A DNA stretch of 64,000 nucleotides, taken from contig NW_027480505.1 in assembly GCF_051401765.1 (NCBI RefSeq), positions 62,001 through 126,000 on the forward strand, written 5' to 3'. How positions within the stretch are numbered: position 1 is the stretch's first letter; each line of letters opens with the position of its first letter. The position numbers and the translations under genes are program-made. The notes beneath the pieces are model-generated. The model worked only from the letters and a program-made list of their open reading frames with translations, was not told the DNA's origin and did not search any database. Positions 11,628 through 25,870 of the stretch are shown here, in pieces. This DNA is from Calliopsis andreniformis (taxonomy: Eukaryota > Arthropoda > Insecta > Hymenoptera > Andrenidae).

Positions 11628-14600
11628 TTTTATGCTTCTGGCGTTCACTTCTTAGGCCCTAACTATTCGATCTGGTGGAACAACGCCCAAGGGTGAAGCC
11701 TAGATTGCCCGGAACGTAGAAATGACCATAACTTTTACACTGGTAGCAATTATTCGTTTTATACAATGGAAAAACTGTTCTATTTATTTTGCATTTTATG
11801 CTTCGGGCGTTGACTTCTAAGGCGCTAACTATTCAATCTGTTGGAGAAACGCCCCAGGGTATATCCTAGGTTGCCCGGAAAGTAGAAATGACCATAACCT
11901 TCATACTGGTTGGAAATATTCGTTTTATACGATGGAAAAACTGTTGTATTTATATTGTATTTTATGCTTCTGGCGTTCACTTCTTAGGCCCTAACTATTC
12001 GCTCTGGTGGAACAACGGCCTAAGGTGAAGCCTAGGTTGCCCGGAACGTAGAAATGACCATAACTTTTACACTGGTAGCAATTATTCGTTTTATACAATG
12101 GAAAAACTGTTCTATTTATTTTGTATTTTATGCTTCGGGCGTTGACTTCTAAGGCCCTAACTGTTTAATCTGGTGGAACAACGCCCTAGGGTGAAGCCTA
12201 GGTTGCCCGGAACGTAGAAATGACCATTACTTTCACACTGTTTGCAATTATTCCTTTTATACGATTGAAAAGCTGTTGTATTTATATCGTATTTTATGCT
12301 TCTGGCGTTGACTTCTATGGCCCTAACTATTCGATCTAGTGTAGCAACGCCCTAGAGTGAAGCCTAGGTTGCCGGGAACGTAGAAATGACCATCGCTTTC
12401 AAACTGGTTGCAATTAATCCTGTTATACGATGGAAAAACTGTTGGATTTTTATTGCATTTTATGCTTCGGGCGTTGACTTCTAAGGCCCTAACTATTCAA
12501 TCTGTTGGAGCAATGCCCTAGAGTGAAGCCTAGGTTGCTCGGAATGTAGAAATGACCATAACTTTCACACTGGTTGCAATTAATAGTTTTATACGATGGA
12601 AAAACTGTTGTATTTATATTGTATTTAATGCTTCTGGCGTTGACTTCTTAGGCCCTAACAATTCGATCTGGTGGAGCAACGCCCTACAGTGAAGCCTAGG
12701 TTGCCCGGAACGTAGGTATGAACATAACCTTCACACAGGTTGCAATTATCCCTTTTATACGATGGAAATGCTGCTGTATTTATATCGTATTTTATGCTTC
12801 TGGCGTTGACTTCTAAGGACCTAACTATTCGATCTGGTGGAGCAACGCCCTAGAGTCAAGCCTAGGTTGCTCGGAATGTAGACATGACCATAACTTTCAC
12901 ACTGGTTGCAATTATTCGTTTTATACGATGGAAGAGCTGTTGTATTTATATTGTATTTTATGCTTCTGGCGTTCACTTCTTAGGCCCTAACTATTCGACC
13001 TGGTGGAACAACGCCCTAGGCTGAAGCCTAGGTTGGCCGGAACGTAGAAATGACCATAACCTTCACACAGGTTGCAATTATTCGTTTTATACGGTGTAAA
13101 GGCTGTTGTATTTATTTTGTATTTTATTCTTCTGGTGTTGACTTCTTAGGCCCTAACTATTCGATCTGGTGGAACAACGCCGTAGAGTGAAGCCTAGGTT
13201 GCCCGGAACGTATAAATGACCATTACTTTCACACTGTTTGCAATTATTCCTTTTATACGATGGAAAAGCTGCTGTATTTATATCGTATTTTATGCGTCTG
13301 GCGTTGACTTCTAAGGACCTAACTATTCGATCTGGTGGAGCAACGCCCTAGGGTGAAGCCTAGGTTGCCCGGAACGTAGAAATGACCATAACATTTACAC
13401 TGGTAGCAATTATTCGTTTTATACAATGGAAAAACTGTTGTATTTTTATTGTATTTTATGCTTCGGGCGTTGACGTCTAAGGCCCTAGCTATTCGATCTG
13501 GTGGAGCAACGCCCTAGAGTGAAGCCTAGGTTGCCCGGAACGTAGAAATGACCATCACTTTCAAACTGGTTGCAATTAATCCTTTTATACGATGGAAAAA
13601 CTGTTGCATTTTTATTGCATTTTATGCGTCGGGCGTTGACTTCTAAGGCCCTAACTATTCAATCTGTAAGAGCAACGCCCTAGGGTGAAGACAAGGTTGC
13701 CCGGAACTTAGAAATGACCATAACTTTCACACTGATTGCTATTATTCGTTTTATACGATGGAAAAACTGTTATATTTATATTGTATTTTATGCTTCTGGC
13801 GGTGCCTTCTTAGGCCCTAAGCGTTCGATCTGGTGGAACAACGCCCTAGAGTGAAGCCTACGTTGCCCGGAACGTAGAAATGACCATAACTTTCACACCG
13901 GTATCAATTATTCGTTTTATACGATGGAAAAACTGTTCTATTTATTTTGTATTTTATGCATCGGGTGTTGACTTCTAAGGCACTAAGTATACAATCTGTT
14001 GAAGCAACGCCCTAGGGTGAAGCCTAGGTTGCCCGGAAAGTAGAAATGGCCATAACTTTCGTACTGGTTGCAATTATTCGTTTTATACGATGGAAAAATT
14101 GTTGTATTTGTATTATATTTTATGCTTCGGGCGTAGACTTCTAAGGCCCTAGTTATTCGATCTGGTGGAGCGACGCCCTAGAGTGAAGCCGAGGTTTCCC
14201 GGAACGTAGAAATGACCATCACTTTCAAACTGGTTGCAATTATTCCTGTTATATGATGGAAAAACTGTTGTATTTTTATTGCATTTTATGCTTCGGGCAT
14301 TGACTTCTAAGGCCCTAACTATTCAATCTGTTGGAGCAACGCCCTAGAGTGAAGCCTAGGTTGCCCGGAAAGGAGAAATGACCATCACTTTCAAACTGGT
14401 TGCAATTATTCCTGTTATAGGGTGGAAAGACGGTTGTATTTTTATTGTATTTTATACTTCAGGCGTTGACTTCTGAGGCCGTAGCTATTCGATGTGGTGG
14501 AAGAACGCCATAGAGTGAAGCCTAGATTGCCCCGAACGTAGAAATGACCATCAGTTTCAAACTGGTTGCAATTAATCCTTTTATACGATGGAAAAACTGT

Positions 14601-16900
14601 TGTATTTTTATTGCATTTTATGCTTCCGGCGTTGACTTCTAAGGCCCTATCTATTCAGTCTCTTGGAGCAACGCCCTAGGGTGAAGCCTAGGTTGCCCGG
14701 AAAGTAGAAATGACGTTAACTTTCATACTGGTTGCAATTATTCGTTTTATACGATATAAAAACTGTTGTATTTTTATTGCATTTTATGCTTCTGGCGTTC
14801 ACTTCTTAGGCCCTAACTGTTTGATCTGGTGGAGCAACGCCCTAGAGTGAAGCCTAGGTTGCCCGGAACGTAGAAATGACTATAACTTTTACACTGGCAG
14901 CAATTGTTCGTTTTATACAATGGAAAAACTGTTCTATTTATTTTGTGTTTTATGCTTCTGGCGTTGACTTCTAAGGCACTAACTATTCGATCTGGTGGAG
15001 CAACGCCCTAGAGTGAAGCCTAAGTTGTCCGGAACGTAGTTATTGCCATCACTTTCAGACTGGTTGCAAATACTCCTGTTATATGATGGAAAAGCTGTTG
15101 TATTTTTATTGCATTATATGCTTCGGGCATTAACTTCTGAGGCCCTATCTATTCAATCTCTAAGAGCAACGCCCTAGGGTGTACCCTGGTTGCCCGTAAA
15201 GTAGAAATGACGTTAACTTTCACACTGGTTGCTATTATTCGTTCTATTCGATGGAAAAACTGTTATATTTATATTGTATCTTATACTTCTGGCGTTGACT
15301 TCTTAGGGCCTAACAATTCGATCTGGTGGAACAACGCCCTAGAGTGAAGCCTAGGTTGCCTGGAACGTACAAATGACCATCACTTTCACACGGGTTGCAA
15401 TTATTCCTGTTATAGGACGGAAAGACTGTTGTATTTTTATTGTATTTTATGCTTCAGGCGTTGACTTCTGAGGCCGTTGCTATTCGATGTAGTGGAAGAA
15501 CGGCATAGACTGAAGCCTAGGTTGCCCGGAACGTAGAAATGACCATAACTTTCATACTGGTTGCAATTATTCGTTTTATACGATGGAAAAACTGTTGTAT
15601 ATATATTGTATTTTATGCTTCTGGCGTTGACTTCTAAGGCACTAACTATTCGATCTGGTGGAGCAACGCCCTAGAGTGAAGCCTAGGTTGCCCGGAACGT
15701 AGAAATGACCATCACTTTCAAACTGGTTGCAATTATTCCTGTTATATGGTGGAAAAACTGTTGTATTTATATTGTATTTTATGCTTCGAGCGTTGACTGC
15801 TAAGGCCCTGACTATTCAATCTGTTGGATCAACGCCCTAGAGTGAAGCCTAGGTTGCCCGGAACTTAGAAATGACCATAACTTTCACACTGATTGCTATT
15901 ATTCGTTTTATACGATGGAAAAACTGTTATATTTATATTGTATTTTATGCTTCTGGCGGTGACTTCTTAGGCCCTAAGCGTTCGATCTGGTGGAACAACA
16001 CCCTAGAGTGAATCCTACGTTGCCCGGAACGTAGAAATGACCATCACTTTCACACTGGTTGCAATTATACCCGATTAACGATGGAAAAACTTTTGTATAT
16101 TTATTGTATTTTATGCTTCGGGCGTAGACTTCTAAGGCCCTACCTATTCGATCTGGTGGAGCAACACCCTACAGTGAAGCCAAGGTTGCCCGGAACGTAG
16201 ATATGACCATAACCTTCACACAGGTTGCAATTATTCGTTTTCTACGATGGAAAAGCTGTTGTATTTATATTGTATTTTATGCTTCCTGTGTTGACTTCTT
16301 AGACCCTAACTCCTCCATCTGGTGGAGCAGCGCCTCAGAGTTATGTCTAGGATGCCCGAAACGTCGAAATGATCGTTACTTTCGCACTGGTTGCAATTGG
16401 TCATGCTATACAATGGGAAAACTGTTGTACTTATACTGTATTTTATGCTTCTGGCGTTGACTTCTAAGGCCGTAGCTATTCGATGTGGTGGAGCAACGCC
16501 CTAGAGTGAAGCCCAGGTTGCCAGGAACGTAGAAATGCCCATTACTTTCACACTGGTTGCAATTATTAGTTTTATACGATGGAAAAACTGTTCTATTTAT
16601 TTTGTATTTTATACTTCGGGCGTTGACTTCTATGGCCCTAACTATTCCATCTGGTGGAACAACGACCTAGGGTGAAGCCTAGGTTGCCCGGAACGTAGAA
16701 ATGACCATAACTTTCACACCGGTAGCAATTATACGTTTTATACAATGGAAAAACTGTACTATTTATTTTGTATTTTATGCTTCGGGCGTTGACTTGTAAG
16801 GCCCTAGCTATTCGATCTGGTGGAGCAACGCCCTAGAGTGAAGCCTAGGTTGCCCGGAACGTAGAAGTGACCATCACTTTCAAACTGGTTGCAATTAATC
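11628..16900 (+). repeat. More heterogeneous satellite stretch
   Basis: About 32 monomers that are more divergent from each other and from the flanking blocks. Apart from the 12,060-12,900 relative noted above, I found only short copied parts. The clearest is a monomer pair with GGAACTTAG and CCTAAGCGTTCG at about 13,700-13,870, recurring at about 15,860-16,030 (13 monomers apart, less 1 bp from a deletion near 15,185). Nothing other than satellite is present. Confidence 0.8.
13080..13096 (+). other. CENP-B-box-like site, best-matching form, second copy
   Basis: Identical ATTCGTTTTATACGGTG, lying 53 monomers (8,798 bp) from the copy at 4,282 inside a longer copied segment (about 4,243-4,638 and 13,041-13,436). 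Shared neighbours, such as the TATTTTATTCTTCTGGTG tract, show common descent by duplication and not independent origin. Confidence 0.5.
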
Positions 16901-16903
16901 CTT

Positions 16904-19900
16904 TTATACGATGGAAAAGCTGTTGTATTTATATCGTATTTTATGCTTCTGGCGTTGACTTCTTAGGCCGTAACTATTCGGTCTGGTGGAGCAACGCCCT
17001 GGAGTGAAACCTAGGTTGCCCGGAACGTAGAATTGGCCATCAATTTCAAACTGGTTGCAATTATACCTGTTATATGATGGAAACACTGCTGTATTTTTTT
17101 TGCATTTTATGGATCGGGCGTTGACTTCTAAGGCCCTAACTATTCAATCCGTTGGAGCAACGCCCTAGGGTGAAGCCTAGGTTGCTCGGAAAGTAGAAAT
17201 GACCATAAGTTTCATACTGGTTGCAATTATTCGTTTTATACGATGGAAAAGCTGTTGTATTTATATTGTATTTTATGCTTCTGGCGTTGACTTCTAAGGC
17301 ACTAACTATTCGATCTGGTGGAGCAACGCCCTAGAGTGAAGCCTAAGATGCCCGGAACGTAGTTATTGCCATCACTTTCAGACTGGTTGCAAATATTCCT
17401 GTTATATGGTGGAAAAGCTGTTGTATTTTTATTGCATTATATGCGTCGGGCATTAACTTCTAAGGCCCTATCTATTCAATCTGTAAGAGCAACGCCCTAG
17501 GGTGTAGCCTAGGTTGCCCGTAAAGTAGAAATGACCATAGCTTTCATACTGGTTGCAATTATTCGTTTTATACGATGGAAAAACTGTAGTGTTTATATTG
17601 TATTTTATGCTTCGGGCGTTGACTTCTATGGCACTAACTATTCGATCTGGTGGAGCAACGCCCTAGACTGAAGCCTAGGTTGCCCGGAACGTAGAATTGG
17701 CCATCACTTTCAAACTGGTAGCAATTATTCCTGTTATATGATGGAAACACTGTTGTATTTTGTTTGCATTTTATTGTTCGGGCGTTGACTTCTAAGGCCC
17801 TAACTATTCAATCCGTTGGAGCACCGCCCTAGGGTGAAGCTTAGGTTGCTCGGAAAGTAGAAATGACCATAAGTTTCATACTGGTTGCAATTATTCGTTT
17901 TATAAGATGGAAAAGCTGTTGTATTTATATTGTATTTTATGCTTCTGGCGTTGACTTCTAAGGCACTAACTATTCGATATGGAGGAGCAACGCCCTAGAG
18001 TGAAGCCTAGGATGCCCGGAACGTAGAATGGGCCATCACTCTCAAACTGGCTGCAATTATTCCTGTTATATGATGGAAACACTGTTGTATTTCTATTGTA
18101 TTTTATGCTTCAGGCGTAGGCTTCTTAATCCGTAGCCTTTCGATATGGTGGAGCACCGCCCTAGAGTGAAGCCTAGGTTGCTCGGAACGTAGAAATGACC
18201 TCTACTTTCACACTGTTTGCAATTATTCATTTAATACGATGGAAAAGCTGTTGTATTTATATCGTATTTTATGCTTCGGGCGTCGACTTCTTAGGCCCTA
18301 ACATTTCGATCTAGTGGAGCAACGCCCTACAGTGAAGCCTAGGTTGCCCGGAACGTAGATATGACCATAACCTTCACACAGGTTGCAATTATACGTTTTA
18401 TACGGTGTAAAGGCTGTTGTATTGATTTTGTATTTTATTCTTCTGGTGTTGACTTCTTAGGCCCTAACTATTCGACCTGGCGGAACAACGCGGTAGAGTG
18501 AAGCCTAGGTTGCCCTGAACGTAGAAATGACCATTACTTTCACACTGTTTGCAATTATTCCTTTTATACGATGGAACAGCTGTTGTATTTATATCGTATT
18601 TTATGCTTCTGGCGTTGACTTCTAAGGACCTAACTATTCGATCTGGCGGAGCAACGCCCTAGAGTGAAGCCTAGGTTGCTCGGAGTGTAGAAATGACCAT
18701 AACTTTCACACTGGTTGCTATTATTCGTTTTATACGATGGAAAGACTTTTATATTTATATTGCATTTTATGATTCTGGCGTTGACTTCTTAGGCCCTAAC
18801 TATTCGATCTGGTGGAACAACGACATAGAGTGAAGCCTAGGTTGCCTGGAACGTAGAAATGACCATCACTTTCACACTGGTTGCAATTATTCCTGTTATA
18901 GGGTGGAAAGACTGTTGTTTTTTTATTGTATTTTATACTTCAGGCCGTGAGTTCTGAGGCCGTATCTATTCGATGTGGTGGATGAACGCCATAGAGTGAC
19001 GCCTAGGTTGCCCGGAACGTAGAAATGACCATTACTTTCACAATGTTCGCAATCATTCATTTTATACGATGGAAAAACTGTTGTACTTATATTGTATTTT
19101 ATGCTTCGGGCGTTGACTTCTAAGGCCCTAACTATTCGATTTGGTGGAGCAACGCCCTACAGTGAAGCCTAGGTTGCCCGGAACGTAGAAATGACCAGTA
19201 CTTTCACACTGGTTACAGTTATTCGTTTTATACAATGGAAAAACTGTTCTATTTATTTTGCATTTTATGCTTCGGGCGTTGACTTCTAAGGCCCTAACTA
19301 TTCGATCTGGTGGAGCAACGCCCTAGGGTGAAGCCTAGGTTGCTAGGAAACTAGAAATGACCATAAGTTTCATACTGGTTTCAATCATTCGTTTTATACG
19401 ATGGAAAAACTGTTGTATTTATATTGTATTTTATGCTTCTGACGTTGACTTCTAAGGCACTAACTATTCGATCTGGTGGAGCAACGCCCTACAGTGAAGC
19501 CTAGATTGCCCGGAAGGTAGAATTGGCCATCACTTTCAAACTGGTTGCTATTATTCGTTTTATACGATGGAAAGACTTTTATATTTATATTGCATTTTAT
19601 GATTCTGGCGTTGACTTCTTAGGCCCTAACTATTCGATCTGGTGGAACAACGACATAGAGAGAAGCCTAGGTTGCCTGGAACGTAGAAATGACCATCACT
19701 TTCACACTGGTTGCAATTATTCCTGTTATAGGGTGGAAAGACTGTTGTTTTTTTATTGTATTTTATACTTCAGGCCGTGAGTTCTGAGGCCGTATCTATT
19801 CGATGTGGTGGATGAACGCCATAGAGTGACGCCTAGGTTGCCCGGAACGTAGAAATGACCATAACTTTCACACTGGTTGCAATTATTCGTTTTATATGAT

Positions 19901-20558
19901 GGTACAGCTGTTGTATTTATATTGTATTTTATGCCTCTGGCGTTGACTTCTAAGACCGTAGAAATTAGATGTGGTGGATCAACGCCCTAGAGTGACGCCT
20001 AGGGTGCTCGGAACGTAGAAATGACCATTACTTTCACACTGGTTGCAATTATTCCTTTTATACGATGGAACAGCTATTGTATTTATATCGTATTTTATGC
20101 TTCTGGCGTTGACTTCTAAGGACCTAACTGTTCGATCTGGTGTAGCAACGCCCTAGAGTGAAGCCTAGGTTGCTCGGAATGTAGAAATGACCATAACTTT
20201 CAGACTGGTTGCAATTATTCGTTTTATACGATGGAAAAACTGTTCTATTTATTTTGTATTTTATGCTTCGGGCGTAGACTTCTGAGGCCCTAACTATTCG
20301 ATCTGGTCGACCAACGCCCTAGAGTGAAGCCTAGGTTGCACGGAACGTAGAAATGACCATTACTTTCACACTGTTTGCAATTACTACTTTTATACGATGG
20401 AAAAGCTGTTGTATTTTTATTGCATTTTATGCTTCGGGCGTTGACTTCTAAGGCCCTAACTATTCTATCTGTTGGAGCAACGCCCTAGAGTGAAGCCTAG
20501 GTTGCTCGGAATGTAGAAATGACCATAACTTTCACACTGGTTGCAATTATTCGTTTTA
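16904..20558 (+). repeat. 32-monomer-spaced block, copy 1 (about 3.65 kb)
   Basis: Repeats at 22,216-25,870 with a spacing of exactly 5,312 bp (32 x 166). The marker TCTCAAACTGGCTG is at 18,040 and 23,352. Variants shared along the length include CTGTAGTGTTTATATTG, GGCTTCTTAATCCGTAGCC, TTACAGTTATTCG and GTCGACCAACG. Part of it, about 17,895-18,821, is also copied at 20,551-21,477 with half that spacing (2,656 bp, 16 monomers). Confidence 0.88.
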
Positions 20559-21477
20559 TAAGATGGAAAAGCTGTTGTATTTATATTGTATTTTATGCTT
20601 CTGGCGTTGACTTCTAAGGCACTAACTATTCGATATGGAGGAGCAACGCCCTAGAGTGAAGCCTAGGATGCCCGGAACGTAGAATGGGCCATCACTCTCA
20701 AACTGGCTGCAATTATTCCTGTTATATGATGGAAACACTGTTGTATTTCTATTGTATTTTATGCTTCAGGCGTAGGCTTCTTAATCCGTAGCCTTTCGAT
20801 ATGGTGGAGCACCGCCCTAGAGTGAAGCCTAGGTTGCTCGGAACGTAGAAATGACCTCTACTTTCACACTGTTTGCAATTATTCATTTAATACGATGGAA
20901 AAGCTGTTGTATTTATATCGTATTTTATGCTTCGGGCGTCGACTTCTTAGGCCCTAACATTTCGATCTAGTGGAGCAACGCCCTACAGTGAAGCCTAGGT
21001 TGCCCGGAACGTAGATATGACCATAACCTTCACACAGGTTGCAATTATACGTTTTATACGGTGTAAAGGCTGTTGTATTGATTTTGTATTTTATTCTTCT
21101 GGTGTTGACTTCTTAGGCCCTAACTATTCGATCTGGCGGAACAACGCGGTAGAGTGAAGCCTAGGTTGCCCTGAACGTAGAAATGACCATTACTTTCACA
21201 CTGTTTGCAATTATTCCTTTTATACGATGGAACAGCTGTTGTATTTATATCGTATTTTATGCTTCTGGCGTTGACTTCTAAGGACCTAACTATTCGATCT
21301 GGCGGAGCAACGCCCTAGAGTGAAGCCTAGGTTGCTCGGAGTGTAGAAATGACCATAACTTTCACACTGGTTGCTATTATTCGTTTTATACGATGGAAAG
21401 ACTTTTATATTTATATTGCATTTTATGATTCTGGCGTTGACTTCTTAGGCCCTAACTATTCGATCTGGTGGAACAAC
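20551..21477 (+). repeat. Partial 16-monomer-spaced copy inside the 32-monomer repeat
   Basis: Matches about 17,895-18,821 at 2,656 bp. TCTCAAACTGGCTG lies at 18,040 and 20,696. The match ends abruptly in the middle of a monomer near 21,478, where AACGCC with ATAGAGTGACGCC replaces AACGACATAGAGTGAAGCC. From there the sequence follows the monomer that begins near 19,820. Confidence 0.85.
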
Positions 21478-21876
21478 GCCATAGAGTGACGCCTAGGTTG
21501 CCCGGAACGTAGAAATGACCATAACTTTCACACTGGTTGCAATTATTCGTTTTATATGATGGTACAGCTGTTGTATTTATATTGTATTTTATGCCTCTGG
21601 CGTTGACTTCTAAGGCCGTAGCTATTAGATGTGGTGGATCAACGCCCTAGACTGACGCCTAGGGTGCTCGGAACGTAGAAATGACCATTACTTTCACACT
21701 GCTTGCAATTATTCGTTTTATACGATGGAAACGCTGTTGTATTTATATTGTATTTTATGCCTCCTGCGTTGACTTCTAAGGCCGTAGCTATTAGATGTGG
21801 TGGAGCAACGCCCTGGAGTGACGCCTAGGGTGCTCGGAACGTAGAAATGACCATTACTTTCACACTGGTTGCTATT

Positions 21877-23387
21877 ATTCGTTTTATACGATGGAAAAGC
21901 TGTTGTATTTATATCGTTTTTTATGCTTCTGGCATTGACTTCTTAGGCCGTAACCATTCGGTCTGGTGGAGCAACCCCCTGGAGTGAAACCTAGGTTGCC
22001 CGGAACGTAGAATTGGCCATCACTTTCAAACTGGTTGCAATTATTCCTGTTATATGATGGAAACACTGTTGTATTTTTTTTGCATTTTATGGCTTGGGCG
22101 TTGACTTCTAAGGCCCTAACTATTCAATCTGTTGGACCAGCGCCCTAGGGTGAAGCCTAGCTTGCTCGGAAAGTAGAAATGACCATAAGTTTCATACTGG
22201 TTGCAATTATTCGTTTTATACAATGGAAAAGCTGTTGTATTTATATCGTATTTTATGCTTCTGGCGTTGACTTCTTAGGCCGTAACTATTCGGTCTGGTG
22301 GAGCAACGCCCTGGAGTGAAACCTAGGTTGCCCGGAACGTAGAATTGGCCATCAATTTCAAACTGGTTGCAATTATACCTGTTATATGATGGAAACACTG
22401 CTGTATTTTTTTTGCATTTTATGGATCGGGCGTTGACTTCTAAGGCCCTAACTATTCAATCCGTTGGAGCAACGCCCTAGGGTGAAGCCTAGGTTGCTCG
22501 GAAAGTAGAAATGACCATAAGTTTCATACTGGTTGCAATTATTCGTTTTATACGATGGAAAAGCTGTTGTATTTATATTGTATTTTATGCTTCTGGCGTT
22601 GACTTCTAAGGCACTAACTATTCGATCTGGTGGAGCAACGCCCTAGAGTGAAGCCTAAGATGCCCGGAACGTAGTTATTGCCATCACTTTCAGACTGGTT
22701 GCAAATATTCCTGTTATATGGTGGAAAAGCTGTTGTATTTTTATTGCATTATATGCGTCGGGCATTAACTTCTAAGGCCCTATCTATTCAATCTGTAAGA
22801 GCAACGCCCTAGGGTGTAGCCTAGGTTGCCCGTAAAGTAGAAATGACCATAGCTTTCATACTGGTTGCAATTATTCGTTTTATACGATGGAAAAACTGTA
22901 GTGTTTATATTGTATTTTATGCTTCGGGCGTTGACTTCTATGGCACTAACTATTCGATCTGGTGGAGCAACGCCCTAGACTGAAGCCTAGGTTGCCCGGA
23001 ACGTAGAATTGGCCATCACTTTCAAACTGGTAGCAATTATTCCTGTTATATGATGGAAACACTGTTGTATTTTGTTTGCATTTTATGGTTCGGGCGTTGA
23101 CTTCTAAGGCCCTAACTATTCAATCCGTTGGAGCACCGCCCTAGGGTGAAGCTTAGGTTGCTCGGAAAGTAGAAATGACCATAAGTTTCATACTGGTTGC
23201 AATTATTCGTTTTATAAGATGGAAAAGCTGTTGTATTTATATTGTATTTTATGCTTCTGGCGTTGACTTCTAAGGCACTAACTATTCGATATGGAGGAGC
23301 AACGCCCTAGAGTGAAGCCTAGGATGCCCGGAACGTAGAATGGGCCATCACTCTCAAACTGGCTGCAATTATTCCTGTTATATGATG
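21877..23387 (+). repeat. Alternating A/B dimeric organisation (332-bp units)
   Basis: Ten successive monomers alternate strictly at one site. A-type TTCGTTTTATACGATGG (or close variants) starts at 21,877, 22,209, 22,541, 22,873 and 23,205. B-type TTCCTGTTATATGATGG starts at 22,043, 22,375, 22,707, 23,039 and 23,371. B-type units also carry TTCAAACTGGTTGC-like and TATTTTTTTTGC-like variants nearby. The same alternation is seen at about 16,897-18,075 and in the copy at 34,658-36,168. B units lack the CpGs of the A-type site. Confidence 0.85.
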
Positions 23388-25870
23388 GAAACACTGTTGT
23401 ATTTCTATTGTATTTTATGCTTCAGGCGTAGGCTTCTTAATCCGTAGCCTTTCGATATGGTGGAGCACCGCCCTAGAGTGAAGCCTAGGTTGCTCGGAAC
23501 GTAGAAATGACCTCTACTTTCACACTGTTTGCAATTATTCATTTAATACGATGGAAAAGCTGTTGTATTTATATCGTATTTTATGCTTCGGGCGTCGACT
23601 TCTTAGGCCCTAACATTTCGATCTAGTGGAGCAACGCCCTACAGTGAAGCCTAGGTTGCCCGGAACGTAGATATGACCATAACCTTCACACAGGTTGCAA
23701 TTATACGTTTTATACGGTGTAAAGGCTGTTGTATTGATTTTGTATTTTATTCTTCTGGTGTTGACTTCTTAGGCCCTAACTATTCGACCTGGCGGAACAA
23801 CGCGGTAGAGTGAAGCCTAGGTTGCCCTGAACGTAGAAATGACCATTACTTTCACACTGTTTGCAATTATTCCTTTTATACGATGGAACAGCTGTTGTAT
23901 TTATATCGTATTTTATGCTTCTGGCGTTGACTTCTAAGGACCTAACTATTCGATCTGGCGGAGCAACGCCCTAGAGTGAAGCCTAGGTTGCTCGGAGTGT
24001 AGAAATGACCATAACTTTCACACTGGTTGCTATTATTCGTTTTATACGATGGAAAGACTTTTATATTTATATTGCATTTTATGATTCTGGCGTTGACTTC
24101 TTAGGCCCTAACTATTCGATCTGGTGGAACAACGACATAGAGTGAAGCCTAGGTTGCCTGGAACGTAGAAATGACCATCACTTTCACACTGGTTGCAATT
24201 ATTCCTGTTATAGGGTGGAAAGACTGTTGTTTTTTTATTGTATTTTATACTTCAGGCCGTGAGTTCTGAGGCCGTATCTATTCGATGTGGTGGATGAACG
24301 CCATAGAGTGACGCCTAGGTTGCCCGGAACGTAGAAATGACCATTACTTTCACAATGTTCGCAATCATTCATTTTATACGATGGAAAAACTGTTGTACTT
24401 ATATTGTATTTTATGCTTCGGGCGTTGACTTCTAAGGCCCTAACTATTCGATTTGGTGGAGCAACGCCCTACAGTGAAGCCTAGGTTGCCCGGAACGTAG
24501 AAATGACCAGTACTTTCACACTGGTTACAGTTATTCGTTTTATACAATGGAAAAACTGTTCTATTTATTTTGCATTTTATGCTTCGGGCGTTGACTTCTA
24601 AGGCCCTAACTATTCGATCTGGTGGAGCAACGCCCTAGGGTGAAGCCTAGGTTGCTAGGAAACTAGAAATGACCATAAGTTTCATACTGGTTTCAATCAT
24701 TCGTTTTATACGATGGAAAAACTGTTGTATTTATATTGTATTTTATGCTTCTGACGTTGACTTCTAAGGCACTAACTATTCGATCTGGTGGAGCAACGCC
24801 CTACAGTGAAGCCTAGATTGCCCGGAAGGTAGAATTGGCCATCACTTTCAAACTGGTTGCTATTATTCGTTTTATACGATGGAAAGACTTTTATATTTAT
24901 ATTGCATTTTATGATTCTGGCGTTGACTTCTTAGGCCCTAACTATTCGATCTGGTGGAACAACGACATAGAGAGAAGCCTAGGTTGCCTGGAACGTAGAA
25001 ATGACCATCACTTTCACACTGGTTGCAATTATTCCTGTTATAGGGTGGAAAGACTGTTGTTTTTTTATTGTATTTTATACTTCAGGCCGTGAGTTCTGAG
25101 GCCGTATCTATTCGATGTGGTGGATGAACGCCATAGAGTGACGCCTAGGTTGCCCGGAACGTAGAAATGACCATAACTTTCACACTGGTTGCAATTATTC
25201 GTTTTATATGATGGTACAGCTGTTGTATTTATATTGTATTTTATGCCTCTGGCGTTGACTTCTAAGGCCGTAGAAATTAGATGTGGTGGATCAACGCCCT
25301 AGAGTGACGCCTAGGGTGCTCGGAACGTAGAAATGACCATTACTTTCACACTGGTTGCAATTATTCCTTTTATACGATGGAACAGCTATTGTATTTATAT
25401 CGTATTTTATGCTTCTGGCGTTGACTTCTAAGGACCTAACTGTTCGATCTGGTGTAGCAACGCCCTAGAGTGAAGCCTAGGTTGCTCGGAATGTAGAAAT
25501 GACCATAACTTTCAGACTGGTTGCAATTATTCGTTTTATACGATGGAAAAACTGTTCTATTTATTTTGTATTTTATGCTTCGGGCGTAGACTTCTGAGGC
25601 CCTAACTATTCGATCTGGTCGACCAACGCCCTAGAGTGAAGCCTAGGTTGCACGGAACGTAGAAATGACCATTACTTTCACACTGTTTGCAATTACTACT
25701 TTTATACGATGGAAAAGCTGTTGTATTTTTATTGCATTTTATGCTTCGGGCGTTGACTTCTAAGGCCCTAACTATTCTATCTGTTGGAGCAACGCCCTAG
25801 AGTGAAGCCTAGGTTGCTCGGAATGTAGAAATGACCATAACTTTCACACTGGTTGCAATTATTCGTTTTA
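22216..25870 (+). repeat. 32-monomer-spaced block, copy 2 (about 3.65 kb)
   Basis: Near-identical to 16,904-20,558. Similarity stops at about 25,870, where this copy loses an A (GGAAAGCTG) and switches to other monomers. This block is itself part of the longer repeat 21,478-26,745, so it has at least three relatives in the arm. Confidence 0.88.
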
